Notes: generated by a model from the letters alone, not told the origin. Positions 7,211 through 14,846 are shown, numbered from the stretch's first letter. The stretch is 64,000 nucleotides of DNA from Rossellomorea vietnamensis (GCF_025398035.1 NZ_CP104558.1:1240001-1304000); one strand, 5' to 3'. Translations and numbers: made by a program.

Positions 7211-7567
7211 TCATCCCTTTGGTTTGAACAGGAGCGCACCAATAAAGCCGAAGATAATGGCGGATGAGATCCCTGAACTCGTGACTTCAAACATACCGGT
7301 AAGGACTCCCACCAATCCGTGTTCACCGGCTTCCTGCATCGCCCCATTGACGAGTGCGTTCCCAAAGCTCGTAATGGGAATGGTCGCTCCCGCCCCGGCA
7401 AAATCGATAAGGGGCTCGTATAATCCGAAGCCTGAAAGGATGGCTCCCGAGACTACCAGCAGACTTAATGTGTGCGCCGGAGTCAGTTTCGCCACATCAA
7501 ACAATAATTGACCGATCACACAGATGATTCCACCTATTGTAAAGGCCCAAAAAAACATCGCTAACAC
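7211..7567 (-). CDS. spoVAE: Stage V sporulation protein AE (SpoVAEb type)
   Basis: Small integral membrane protein (118 residues, about four helices) of the SpoVA channel that moves Ca2+-dipicolinic acid across the spore inner membrane. Conserved segments: FTIGGIICVIGQLLFD, GFGLYEPLIDFAGAGATIPITSFGNALVNGAM and EVTSSGISSAIIFGFIGALLF. These closely parallel SpoVAC, its paralogue in the same operon (GAGSAVPVTGFGNAV). It lies 20 bp after spoVAD and 14 bp before the DUF421 gene. Expected to be expressed in the forespore (sigma-G), though no clear sigma-G promoter was seen upstream of the operon. Confidence 0.93.
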   Translation of the reverse strand: MLAMFFWAFTIGGIICVIGQLLFDVAKLTPAHTLSLLVVSGAILSGFGLYEPLIDFAGAGATIPITSFGNALVNGAMQEAGEHGLVGVLTGMFEVTSSGISSAIIFGFIGALLFKPKG

Positions 7568-7587
7568 TTGGTTTCCTCCTTTCAGAT

Positions 7588-8604
7588 CTACATAAATTCA
7601 ATCGACACCGCATGGGCGATACAAGGAATCGACTCTCCTTGTTGAAATGTCAAGGGTGACAACAATGCTCCTGTCGCGATGACTAAAATACGTTTGTACG
7701 TTCCTTTTTTCATCTCATTCAATAAATGGCCGTAAAGTACGGTGGCTGAACATCCAGGCCCGCTTGCTCCTGATTGAACCGGCTGGTTTTCACCGTAAAT
7801 CAGCATCCCGCAATCTTGAAACAGACCATCAGGGAGCGCGTAGCCTTTTTGTTTCAACATTTCAACAGCCGTCTGCCTTCCAATTGTGGCAAGATCGCCT
7901 GTAATAATAAGATCATAGTACGAAGAATCCCTTCCCAGATCCTGAAAATGACCAACAATCGTATCTACAGCTGCCGGGGCCATGGCCCCACCCATATTAA
8001 ATGGATCTTTCAACCCCATATCCACAACCTTCCCGATCGTTGCGGATGTCACTCTCGGAGTCGGCACGGTGACGGATGTCCCTTCTCCAATCACAGCATA
8101 GCCGGCACCTGTAACCGTCCATTGGGCCGTCGGGGGTTTCTGCCCGCCATATTCAGTAGGGTAGCGGAATTGCTTCTCGGTAGCAGAGTTGTGACTGGAG
8201 GCTCCCGTAACCACATGACGGGCTCCATGATAATTCACTAAAAAGGCCGAAAGTGCGAGGCCCTCCATCGATGTCGAACACGCACCGAACAAACCGAAAT
8301 AAGGAATTCCATTGGTTCTTGCCGCAAAACTTGAAGGGGTGATTTGATTGATCAGATCACCGGTTAAAAAAAATTGGATATCGCTTTTTTGCAGTGATTG
8401 TTTTTCGAGTGCGATCTGAACGGCGTCCTCGATGAGAGTCCGGTTGGCTTTTTCGTACGTTCCCTGCCCCATCCATACATCATCATAAAATTGATCGAAG
8501 TCTGCAGTGAGGTTTCCTTTTTTCTCAAAAGGCCCACCGACGACACCGGTGGAAAGGATGGCCGGATTCCCAGGAAATACCCACGAACGTGTCCCTTGCA
8601 GCAT
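7588..8604 (-). CDS. spoVAD: Stage V sporulation protein AD
   Basis: Cytosolic-side dipicolinic-acid-binding protein of the SpoVA complex with a thiolase (KAS III-like) fold; 338 residues, full length. Starts MLQGTRSWVFPGNPAILSTG as in the family; the thiolase-like cysteine is Cys109 in LFGACSTSMEGLAL, followed by HVVTGASSHNSATEKQFRYPTEYGGQKPPTAQWTVTGAG, the segment that lines the ligand pocket in B. subtilis SpoVAD. ATG shares one base with the spoVAC stop (TGATG), so translation is coupled. Part of the lipoprotein-AC-AD-AE-DUF421 operon. Confidence 0.95.
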   Translation of the reverse strand: MLQGTRSWVFPGNPAILSTGVVGGPFEKKGNLTADFDQFYDDVWMGQGTYEKANRTLIEDAVQIALEKQSLQKSDIQFFLTGDLINQITPSSFAARTNGIPYFGLFGACSTSMEGLALSAFLVNYHGARHVVTGASSHNSATEKQFRYPTEYGGQKPPTAQWTVTGAGYAVIGEGTSVTVPTPRVTSATIGKVVDMGLKDPFNMGGAMAPAAVDTIVGHFQDLGRDSSYYDLIITGDLATIGRQTAVEMLKQKGYALPDGLFQDCGMLIYGENQPVQSGASGPGCSATVLYGHLLNEMKKGTYKRILVIATGALLSPLTFQQGESIPCIAHAVSIEFM

Positions 8605-9074
8605 CAGATCACCCCCAGCTGGATTAGAATGGTCTTTATCAATGCCACGACAAAGGCTGAGAATACCCCGAAGACAATGACAGATCCTGCCAGTTTAAAG
8701 ATATTGCCTCCAACACCGAGGACGAGTCCTTCTGTTCTGTGCTCAATGGCGGCAGAAATCACGGCGTTCCCGAAGCCTGTGACAGGGACGGCACTTCCTG
8801 CCCCAGCAAATTGGCCAATGTGGTCATACACCCCAAAGCCGGTCAGGAGCATGGCAAGAAAGACCATCGTCGCAACCGTAGGGTTCCCTGCAGTCTGCTC
8901 AGTGAAGTTGAAATAATAGATGTACATATACGTTACCGCCTGTCCGATCAAACAGATGAAGCCTCCCACAAAGAATGCTTTCACGACATTTTTCAGTAGG
9001 GGCCGCTTCGTTTCATATTGTTTTTCTAACTGCTCGTACTTCTTTTGTTCGGGTGTTTTTTGTGGTTTTGACAC
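8604..9074 (-). CDS. spoVAC: Stage V sporulation protein AC
   Basis: Membrane component of the SpoVA dipicolinate channel; B. subtilis SpoVAC behaves as a mechanosensitive pore. 156 residues: charged N-terminal stretch (SKPQKTPEQKKYEQLEKQYETKRPLLKN), then membrane helices containing AFFVGGFICLIGQAV and FAGAGSAVPVTGFGNAVISAAIEH, and a final helix VIVFGVFSAFVVALIKTIL. GTG start with AGGAGG nine bases upstream. Twelve bp after the lipoprotein gene, one-base overlap with spoVAD. Confidence 0.94.
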   Translation of the reverse strand: MSKPQKTPEQKKYEQLEKQYETKRPLLKNVVKAFFVGGFICLIGQAVTYMYIYYFNFTEQTAGNPTVATMVFLAMLLTGFGVYDHIGQFAGAGSAVPVTGFGNAVISAAIEHRTEGLVLGVGGNIFKLAGSVIVFGVFSAFVVALIKTILIQLGVI

Positions 9075-9086
9075 GAAACATTCCTC

Positions 9087-9554
9087 CTACGTTTTCTCTT
9101 TTTGCAGCTTCACGATATCCCGGAATCTTTTTTCAGCATCTTTTTTTGAGATAGACCCATTTTTCAGTTTTTCTTTTAAGCGGATGGTTTCGAGAAAGAT
9201 TTTATAGTCACTGGACAATATAAAATCTTCCTTTGGATATTTATCTTCCAAATACCGGTCCATTTTCTTTTCAATCTTTTTCATTTTGAATCTGTGCAAG
9301 TGCTTAACCTTGTAAACAACGAGCGTTTCTTTCTTTCCCTGGATGACAGCGACATCATAAAGCTCCTTCATTTTGGAAATTTCCCTTTTGATGGCGTGAC
9401 CGTAACTGTCAGTCTCTGGATTGTCCACTAATTCAATGGGGGGCGGATTGGTTTTCTTCATAAGTGCAATCTTGCTATCACTTCCATCTTCCTTATTGGC
9501 ACATCCAATCAAAACGCATAATGAAAGTGGAATGATGATCCTTTTTTTATTCAT
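9087..9554 (-). CDS. YhcN/YlaJ-family sporulation lipoprotein
   Basis: Lipoprotein of 155 residues: signal MNKKRIIIPLSLCVLIGC with lipidation at Cys18, then a YhcN/YlaJ-like domain (DNPETDSYGHAIKREISKMKELYDVAVIQGKKETLVVYKVKHLHRFKMKKIEKKMDRYL) and a Lys-rich coiled C-terminus. In B. subtilis YhcN and YlaJ are spore inner-membrane lipoproteins that affect germination. First gene of the spoVA-like operon; a YhcN/YlaJ gene in front of spoVAC-AD-AEb is a feature of spoVA2-type operons. Good ribosome-binding site (AGAGGGA). Confidence 0.8.
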   Translation of the reverse strand: MNKKRIIIPLSLCVLIGCANKEDGSDSKIALMKKTNPPPIELVDNPETDSYGHAIKREISKMKELYDVAVIQGKKETLVVYKVKHLHRFKMKKIEKKMDRYLEDKYPKEDFILSSDYKIFLETIRLKEKLKNGSISKKDAEKRFRDIVKLQKEKT

Positions 9555-9616
9555 GACAGATCCCTCTTTTGTTTGTACTCACCTTTATTTTTTTCATAAA
9601 GTCGTTTTTTATTAAA

Positions 9617-9650
9617 AAAAGACTGCCCAATTTGAGCAGTCTTAGTTTTT
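9617..9650 (-). terminator. Terminator after the 30-codon Cys/Gly/Lys gene
   Basis: AAGACTGC/GCAGTCTT stem flanked by a T7 run on the minus strand and a T8 run on the plus strand; the small gene's TAA stop touches the stem. Confidence 0.8.
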
Positions 9651-9734
9651 TTTCACTTTTGACCCACAGCCGCACCCTTTTTTCTTAGTGGATGAGTTTC
9701 CTTGTTTCTGTGTATTTGTAGAGGTTTTCTTCAC
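9642..9734 (-). CDS. Putative 30-residue sporulation micro-protein with CGC motif
   Basis: A reading frame of 30 codons plus stop beginning at GTG 9734, nine bases after AAGGAGG. The peptide is hydrophilic and basic: MKKTSTNTQKQGNSS, then TKKKGCGCGSKVKKN. There is no membrane segment. A sigma-K promoter with perfect -10 (CATATACTA) lies 34-62 bp upstream, and a strong terminator follows directly, so the unit is a complete monocistronic gene. It sits between yjcA and the spoVA-like operon. I cannot assign it to a family; a coat-associated or cysteine-crosslinked peptide is a guess. The complete set of expression signals is the main evidence that it is real. Confidence 0.6.
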   Translation of the reverse strand: MKKTSTNTQKQGNSSTKKKGCGCGSKVKKN

Positions 9735-9767
9735 TTTTTATTTCCTCCTTTATCCTGATTCCCTTTT

Positions 9768-9795
9768 TAGTATATGTGAAGAAACCCGAGCTTGT
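9768..9795 (-). promoter_or_regulatory. Sigma-K promoter of the 30-codon gene
   Basis: Minus strand AC (9795-9794), 17-bp spacer, CATATACTA (9776-9768): full match to AC-N17-CATANNNTA. Confidence 0.6.
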
Positions 9796-9816
9796 TTCCA
9801 CTAATTACCTATAGAT

Positions 9817-10173
9817 TCAGTCTGTTTTCCAACTTTGTACCGCAGTCTCCAGGATGGCAGCGATTCCCGCAACGGCTAAAAGGGTGATGAGTGGGACGAA
9901 GTACAATGGAAAAAAGCAATAGCCTGCATAAAGAAAGCCTGATACCCATATTCCCGTACACCAATAACAGGACAATAACTCTCCGATAAACCCTTTCAAA
10001 CCACCTTTTTTAGGAGAAAGATAAATCGCCTCTTCCCCATTCTCTTCCACTTCAACATACTCATCGAAAAATGGAGCTCTTAAGAACTCAGTGATCTTAT
10101 CGAAGACAATGAGATGGGTCAACCGGAATATGGCTAAGCCGAGAGCGAACAGTTCTATCAACGTAAGTTGCAA
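9817..10173 (-). CDS. yjcA: DUF1360 sporulation membrane protein YjcA
   Basis: Small membrane protein of 118 residues with three hydrophobic helices (LIELFALGLAIFRLTHLIVF, GIWVSGFLYAGYCFFPLYF, LITLLAVAGIAAILETAV) and the DUF1360 signature LLSCYWCTGIW, which has two conserved cysteines and Trp. B. subtilis YjcA has the same location next to the cotV-Z cluster and is expressed in sporulation. TTG 10173 is chosen because AAGGGAG is eight bases upstream; a TTG 18 bp earlier lacks a site. Function unknown. Confidence 0.82.
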   Translation of the reverse strand: MQLTLIELFALGLAIFRLTHLIVFDKITEFLRAPFFDEYVEVEENGEEAIYLSPKKGGLKGFIGELLSCYWCTGIWVSGFLYAGYCFFPLYFVPLITLLAVAGIAAILETAVQSWKTD

Positions 10174-10240
10174 TGGAAAGACTCCCTTCAATTCACAAAT
10201 TATACAAGCCCAAATTTACAAAAGAGGGCAGATGTCCGTT

Positions 10241-10268
10241 ACCTAATTGCCTACATGACAATATGTTA
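10241..10268 (+). promoter_or_regulatory. Sigma-K-like promoter of cotZ
   Basis: AC (10241-10242), 17-bp spacer, AATATGTTA (10260-10268); one mismatch (first base) to CATANNNTA. Confidence 0.5.
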
Positions 10269-10307
10269 GTAATGTAAATGAAATTCATTTTAAGGAGGAA
10301 CTTCTAT

Positions 10308-10802
10308 ATGGGTTGCGGAAGAGATAAAGACAATAGTTCAAAAGATCGTGGTTGCGTATGTCAAGCCGTCCGTGCTATTAAAGATATCCAAGACGAAGCA
10401 AATCAGGAGTGTAACGATTGTAAAAATGATTGTTTCCTTGAGCCACTAGGTTCATTGGTGAGCCCTTCCAATCGGTTGAACACTCGTATCTTCAAATTAT
10501 ATCTAAAAAACGGTGAGACGTTTAAAGCGCACATCAAAGGATGCCCTTGGAAATCACCATTTTTCCGGGTGAAGGAAGTTTTTGATAACTGCTGTGCCAC
10601 TCTTCAAGTGTTAAAGCCTGACTATGCTGATGGTTCTGGTTCTGGCTCTAGGTCAGGATCCGGTTCTGAAATGGACACTATGGGCAATAACACTGACTGG
10701 GTATTTACCGGCGAGTGTATCACAGTCGACCTGGATTGCTTCTGTGCGATTCAATGTATCAAAGATGTACACGTATTCTTGGAATGCGACGAAATAAACT
10801 AA
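10308..10802 (+). CDS. cotZ: Spore coat/crust protein CotZ/CotY family
   Basis: Cysteine-rich outer-coat or exosporium protein that self-assembles into a disulfide-linked lattice on the spore surface. 164 residues; starts MGCGRDKDNSSKDRGCVCQAVRAIKDIQDEA, the CotY/CotZ/ExsY N-terminal signature, and ends ITVDLDCFCAIQCIKDVHVFLECD. Between them is a Ser/Gly repeat (GSGSGSRSGSGS) not typical of B. subtilis CotZ (148 residues). ATG 10308 is preferred over an in-frame ATG at 10278 because AAGGAGG lies at about 10291-10297. Only one CotY/Z paralogue is present here, and cotV, cotW and cotX are absent from the site. Confidence 0.9.
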   Translation: MGCGRDKDNSSKDRGCVCQAVRAIKDIQDEANQECNDCKNDCFLEPLGSLVSPSNRLNTRIFKLYLKNGETFKAHIKGCPWKSPFFRVKEVFDNCCATLQVLKPDYADGSGSGSRSGSGSEMDTMGNNTDWVFTGECITVDLDCFCAIQCIKDVHVFLECDEIN

Positions 10803-10816
10803 GTTCAGAGGAAATA

Positions 10817-10850
10817 AGCCAGCCGGGAATCCCGCCTGGCTCTTTTTTTA
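10817..10850 (+). terminator. Terminator of cotZ
   Basis: AGCCAG-CGGGA / TCCCG-CTGGCT stem followed by T7. It points toward the convergent cotO gene. Confidence 0.85.
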
Positions 10851-11387
10851 TTGGAGGCCGATCATCTTGATGGATTGCAATTCATTCTTCCTCATTTTTA
10901 CTTCTTCCCCTTGAAAGCTTTTAACGGTTATTTCATTTCCGGAATCCTCCAGGATGACGCCTTTCACTGCCAACACACCATTTGAAAATTCACAAGGAAA
11001 AGGTACTTTGCCTGAAATGCTTGCAGAAATGTAGTCTAATTTCTCCTCTATGTTCAATTCACGGAATGGCTTTAATTTCCTGAACGAAGAAGCGGCGGTT
11101 TTCCGTTCAGGCAACTGAGGGACCGGTTGGACACTTGGTTCTTCCTGGGGCTCCCCCTGGTCCAAAAATAACTGCTCATCTACATATTTATCTTCTTGTA
11201 TCCCCTGGTTTAATGACTTTAATGATGTTTCTAATTCTGGTGTCCTTTTACTTTTATTACTCTCTTCCTTTGACTTGGGTTTCTTGACTGATCGGTAAGT
11301 AACTTGCATATTGCCTTTCACTTCTTCTAATCTCGGCTGGTTTATATACAGCAGGGGTTCTCTCCCTGCTTTTTTCTCTTTTCTCAC
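10848..11387 (-). CDS. cotO: Spore coat morphogenetic protein CotO
   Basis: Coat protein CotO (YjbX), which controls assembly of outer coat encasement late in sporulation. 179 residues: a Lys/Glu/Pro-rich disordered N-terminal half (ETSLKSLNQGIQEDKYV, EEPSVQPVPQLPER) and the conserved C-terminal domain FRELNIEEKLDYISASISGKVPFPCEF...LAVKGVILEDSGNEITVKS. GTG 11387 has TAGGAGG seven bases ahead; the longer frame up to 11492 runs through the fabI terminator and is rejected. Convergent with cotZ and next to fabI, as in B. subtilis. Confidence 0.88.
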   Translation of the reverse strand: MRKEKKAGREPLLYINQPRLEEVKGNMQVTYRSVKKPKSKEESNKSKRTPELETSLKSLNQGIQEDKYVDEQLFLDQGEPQEEPSVQPVPQLPERKTAASSFRKLKPFRELNIEEKLDYISASISGKVPFPCEFSNGVLAVKGVILEDSGNEITVKSFQGEEVKMRKNELQSIKMIGLQ

Positions 11388-11417
11388 TGAGACACCTCCT
11401 AATTGATCTCCACTTTT

Positions 11418-11444
11418 ATATGTATGCAGAAAGCGCCCAGGGGT
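11418..11444 (-). promoter_or_regulatory. Putative sigma-K promoter of cotO
   Basis: Minus strand AC (11444-11443), 16 bp, CATACATAT (11426-11418); 7 of 9 to CATANNNTA. CotO is a late sigma-K gene in B. subtilis. Confidence 0.35.
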
Positions 11445-11462
11445 TTCATGTTTATGGAATAT

Positions 11463-11498
11463 AAAAAAAACGGCTGAGGGAATGTTTCCCACAGCCGT
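11463..11498 (-). terminator. Terminator of fabI
   Basis: AACGGCTG-GGGAA / TTCCC-CAGCCGTT hairpin with a T-run on the minus strand, starting 12 bp after the fabI stop. Confidence 0.85.
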
Positions 11499-11509
11499 TC
11501 TTTCTATTA

Positions 11510-12286
11510 TTATCCCAATACGTGATAGCCTGAATCTACGTGAAGGTTCTCTCCTGTGATCCCTCTAGAATAATCACTGAAAAGGAATACCGCCGTATCT
11601 CCGACCTCTTCCTGTGTCGTATTGCGACGAAGCGGAGCGCGCTCTTCGATTTCTTTCAGGATGCTATTGAAGTCCCCGACACCTTTGGCTGACAGGGTAC
11701 GAATCGGACCTGCGGAAATGGCATTCACCCGGATGCCGTGTTTCCCTAGGTCGCTCGCAAGATACTTTACGCTCGCTTCAAGAGAGGCTTTTGCCACTCC
11801 CATGACATTATAGTTCTGCATGACTCGTTCTCCGCCCAGGTACGTCATGCTCACGATGCTTCCGCCTTCAGTCATAAGGTCCTTCGCCACTTTTGCCACT
11901 GCAGTCAGTGAATAGGAGCTGATATTGTGAGCAAGCAGGAAACCGTCTCTTGTCGTATTCATATAATCTCCGGCAAGTTCTTCTTTATTGGCAAAGGCAA
12001 TACAATGAGCCAGTCCATGAATCGTTCCCACTTCTTCTTTGATAGTGGCAAAACATTTTTCGATGTCTTCATCATTCGTCACATCACATGGAAGGACGAG
12101 TGAATCTTCCCCGCCTTCCAGTGTGCCGGCTAAATCCCTGACACCTTTTTCAAAACGCTCCCCTGCATATGTAAAGATCAAACGTGCACCTGATTGATGA
12201 AGTGAACGGGCGATCCCCCACGCGATACTGCGTTTATTCGCCACTCCCATTACAACATATGTTTTACCTTTTAATGAAAGAGTCAT
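11510..12286 (-). CDS. fabI: Enoyl-[acyl-carrier-protein] reductase (NADH), FabI
   Basis: Reduces enoyl-ACP in the last step of each fatty acid elongation cycle; target of triclosan. 258 residues, SDR fold: MGVANKRSIAWGIARSLHQSGARLIFTYAGERF at the N-terminus (degenerate dinucleotide motif typical of FabI), catalytic Tyr-x6-Lys in YNVMGVAKASLE at about residues 157-164, and GITGENLHVDSGYH at the end. Monocistronic. A 19-bp FapR operator lies in its promoter region, so it belongs to the malonyl-CoA-responsive lipid regulon with fabHA-fabF at 42-45 kb. Confidence 0.96.
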   Translation of the reverse strand: MTLSLKGKTYVVMGVANKRSIAWGIARSLHQSGARLIFTYAGERFEKGVRDLAGTLEGGEDSLVLPCDVTNDEDIEKCFATIKEEVGTIHGLAHCIAFANKEELAGDYMNTTRDGFLLAHNISSYSLTAVAKVAKDLMTEGGSIVSMTYLGGERVMQNYNVMGVAKASLEASVKYLASDLGKHGIRVNAISAGPIRTLSAKGVGDFNSILKEIEERAPLRRNTTQEEVGDTAVFLFSDYSRGITGENLHVDSGYHVLG

Positions 12287-12312
12287 TATTATCCTCCTAA
12301 TTAATACATGTT

Positions 12313-12331
12313 ATTAGTACCTGCTACTAAT
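12313..12331. promoter_or_regulatory. FapR operator in front of fabI
   Basis: ATTAGTACCTGCTACTAAT, an inverted repeat (ATTAGTA ... TACTAAT) matching the FapR box. It is 27 bp upstream of the fabI start, next to a minus-strand TAGAAT -10-like hexamer. Confidence 0.85.
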
Positions 12332-12366
12332 TCTACCGCACTATCCCTTAAAAGAAAAGAAAATTT

Positions 12367-12852
12367 CTATGTTATTCTCTTTTTCACATCTTCTATTTGC
12401 ACGAGATGCCTTTGTTCGTGTTTCCCGAGAAGTTCGAGTACCTGCCAAATCGGCATGTCTCCAAATCGGTGATGGTTCATGGATTGACAATTCAAGCCTT
12501 CTTTCGTGTATTTCTCCAGAAAGTGTGAGGTGAGTAAACGTGATTCATCCAATGCATTCATCAACTCTTCCATGGTCTGTGGATCAGTCGAAGGCTCGAT
12601 TGGCGCTATCATTTTTTGGGATGGATCATCAAATACCGATAAATCCACATCGGAATCGCTTCTCCCCCCTCTATTTTCAGCAGAATCAAGGGCCAAAGTC
12701 AAAAAGCGGGTTTCCGCTCCGGCCAGATGAAGGATGATCTGTGCAATGCTCCACTCCCCGGGGGAAGGTTTTTGATTCAATTCCTCATAAGACAATCCTC
12801 TTATACTTTCCTTCACTAATTTCCGAATCTCCACAATTTTGGTTTCCCACAT
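12367..12852 (-). CDS. DinB-family protein
   Basis: Four-helix-bundle DinB/YfiT-like protein of 161 residues, cytoplasmic. The three metal-binding histidines expected for the family can be seen in IILHLAGAE (near residue 42), NHHRFGDMP (near 127) and KHEQRHLVQI (near 143). SPGEWSIAQIILHL is the usual family signature. AAGGAGG ahead of the ATG. DinB relatives include bacillithiol or mycothiol S-transferases; the exact substrate cannot be given. It lies between fabI and the antiporter gene, with no obvious functional link. Confidence 0.82.
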   Translation of the reverse strand: MWETKIVEIRKLVKESIRGLSYEELNQKPSPGEWSIAQIILHLAGAETRFLTLALDSAENRGGRSDSDVDLSVFDDPSQKMIAPIEPSTDPQTMEELMNALDESRLLTSHFLEKYTKEGLNCQSMNHHRFGDMPIWQVLELLGKHEQRHLVQIEDVKKRIT

Positions 12853-12918
12853 ATTGGTTTCCTCCTTTTCATCTTTATTATCTATTAGGGATTACGTCAT
12901 GATACTCCTTTATAAAGT

Positions 12919-12951
12919 AAAAACTTCCCAAGAAAAATGTTTCTTGGGAAG
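12919..12951 (-). terminator. Terminator of the CPA2 antiporter gene
   Basis: CTTCCCAAGAAA / TTTCTTGGGAAG, a perfect 12-bp stem followed by T5 on the minus strand. Confidence 0.85.
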
Positions 12952-12962
12952 CAGGATTCATG

Positions 12963-14825
12963 TTAGCAGTATTCACAGAATTCGAGTTCTCGTTTGAGTT
13001 CATCGACATATTCTTTAGAACCTGTGACAATCAGACGGTCATTCATGTGAAGTTCTGTATCCCCATGGGGAACGATAGAGTCCTTTCCTCTGAAGATCCG
13101 GACGAAGATGACGTCTCCAGTGAATGGGAATTTCCGGAGTGTCATTCCTTCAAACTGACTGTTCAACATGCGGATTTCGTATAGGGATGTTTCTTGATTG
13201 GTCAAGATACTCATGACGGATGGTGATTCAATGAGCGCCCTCAATAAAGCTTTCGTTGATAAGAATACAGAATAAACTTCTATATCCTGTTCGCGAAGAC
13301 TTTCATGCAGATCAGGGCTCTCCACCCTTACAATCACACGACCTACTCCATACTCTTTCGCCGTCACTGCAAGTGTCGCATTCACCTCTTCATCCCCAGT
13401 TGAAATCACGAGGATATCCGATTCAAAGATTTCCTTCTCCTGGAGTGTACCGAGATCATAATCATCGATTTCATGGATATCGAACAGTGAATCCGCGATG
13501 CTTCGATCTGATTTATCCTGTTTCGTATGATACAGGACGGGCTCGTACAAGGAGGATTGAAGCTCCCTTGAAACGGGCATGGTAAGCTGATTGGCACCCA
13601 GGAACGTTATTTTAAGCTTCTTCTCTTTAGCACTTTCCCTTGGAAAAAGCTTCTTAAAGATGATAGGTGTGATGATACATGTAATCACGGCCACCAAGAT
13701 GAGCGTGCCACTCATTTGAGGGGTGATAATCTCAATCCTTTCTGCGATCTTTGCAGCAGCAATTACCAACGACAGAGTTGACGTTAGGAGAAATGCTGAA
13801 GCGATCGTCGTTTTCGTATCATACCAGTACCTCAATAAATATACCGGGATGATCTTCGAAACGAGGAAGGCGAGAACCAGCAATGGAATGAGTAAAAGCA
13901 TTTTCTTGTCACTCAGTAGTGAGCCAAGGTCCAGCTCCACGCCGATCATCACGAAGAAGATCGGGATTAAAAATCCATATCCAAATGAATCAAGCTTATG
14001 AACCATTTCCTGATTCGGTGCAAGTAAGGATACAAGTACACCGGCAAGGAAAGCTCCCAGAATGTTCTCCGCACCCACCGTCTCTGACACTGCCACCAGT
14101 AACATGATCAAGGTAAAGACCGCACGTGTACCAATTTGAACAGTCCCTGTCGACAGACTTTTGATGAAGGGGTTATTCTTCAGCCTCTTAGCCAGGAAGT
14201 ATAATAGCAGACCTACACCAAAGAGAATCAGAAGAAGCCACATATTCCCATGTCCTTCTCCATAAAGGGAAACGAACACAGCCAGTAAAATCATGGTCAC
14301 CAGGTCAGCGATGACAGCGACCAGCAGAATGATCTGACCGATGGCACTTTTCGTGATATGTGCCTCTTTCAGCGTAGGTACCACAACACCAAGTGATATC
14401 GTGGAAATGATCAATGTCATCAAGAACGCATTATCGATAAGTCCAAACAGGACAAACAGATAAGATAGTCCCAGTGATACAAAGAAAATACCGATAAAAA
14501 TGATAATCGCCAATTTCAAGCGGTTAGGTTCTTCTTTACCACTCGGTAAAAGCTCTTTTTTCTTTTTTCCGCCAGAAAATGCGGTAAAATCAATTTCAAG
14601 ACCGCTTAAGAACATGAGGAAAATAAACCCCAGGGTAGATAATGTCTCAAGCCACATGTCCTGCTGGACGAGATTAAACCCGCTCTTTCCTATAACTAAT
14701 CCCATGATAATCTCTGCGATTACGACCGGGATGAAATTCAACTTGAATCGATGCAGCAAAATGGGAGTTAAAAATGCTACCATGATCACGATCACAAGGG
14801 ATGCAACAGATGCATGTTGTTCCAT
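12963..14825 (-). CDS. yjbQ: CPA2-family monovalent cation:proton antiporter with TrkA-C domain (YjbQ)
   Basis: Kef-type antiporter of 620 residues. About 12 membrane helices in residues 1-390 (LVIVIMVAFLTPILLHRF ... LLPLLVLAFLVSKIIPVYLLRYWY), including the FLSGLEIDF segment typical of the family. The cytoplasmic part contains a degenerate RCK-N region (TFLGANQLTMPVSRELQSS) and a C-terminal TrkA-C domain (IRMLNSQFEGMTLRKFPFTGDVIFVRIFRG ... HMNDRLIVTGSKEYVDELKREL), the nucleotide- or ion-sensing domain. Same order yjbQ-prpE as B. subtilis, with mgtE inserted between. Ion specificity (K+ or Na+) is not decidable here. Confidence 0.88.
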   Translation of the reverse strand: MEQHASVASLVIVIMVAFLTPILLHRFKLNFIPVVIAEIIMGLVIGKSGFNLVQQDMWLETLSTLGFIFLMFLSGLEIDFTAFSGGKKKKELLPSGKEEPNRLKLAIIIFIGIFFVSLGLSYLFVLFGLIDNAFLMTLIISTISLGVVVPTLKEAHITKSAIGQIILLVAVIADLVTMILLAVFVSLYGEGHGNMWLLLILFGVGLLLYFLAKRLKNNPFIKSLSTGTVQIGTRAVFTLIMLLVAVSETVGAENILGAFLAGVLVSLLAPNQEMVHKLDSFGYGFLIPIFFVMIGVELDLGSLLSDKKMLLLIPLLVLAFLVSKIIPVYLLRYWYDTKTTIASAFLLTSTLSLVIAAAKIAERIEIITPQMSGTLILVAVITCIITPIIFKKLFPRESAKEKKLKITFLGANQLTMPVSRELQSSLYEPVLYHTKQDKSDRSIADSLFDIHEIDDYDLGTLQEKEIFESDILVISTGDEEVNATLAVTAKEYGVGRVIVRVESPDLHESLREQDIEVYSVFLSTKALLRALIESPSVMSILTNQETSLYEIRMLNSQFEGMTLRKFPFTGDVIFVRIFRGKDSIVPHGDTELHMNDRLIVTGSKEYVDELKRELEFCEYC

Positions 14826-14846
14826 TCATATTTCCCCCTTTTCTCT

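Noticed and set aside
6504..9554. Mobile element carrying the spoVA-like operon
   Set aside because: No transposase, resolvase, terminal inverted repeat or tRNA attachment site was seen within or next to the operon.
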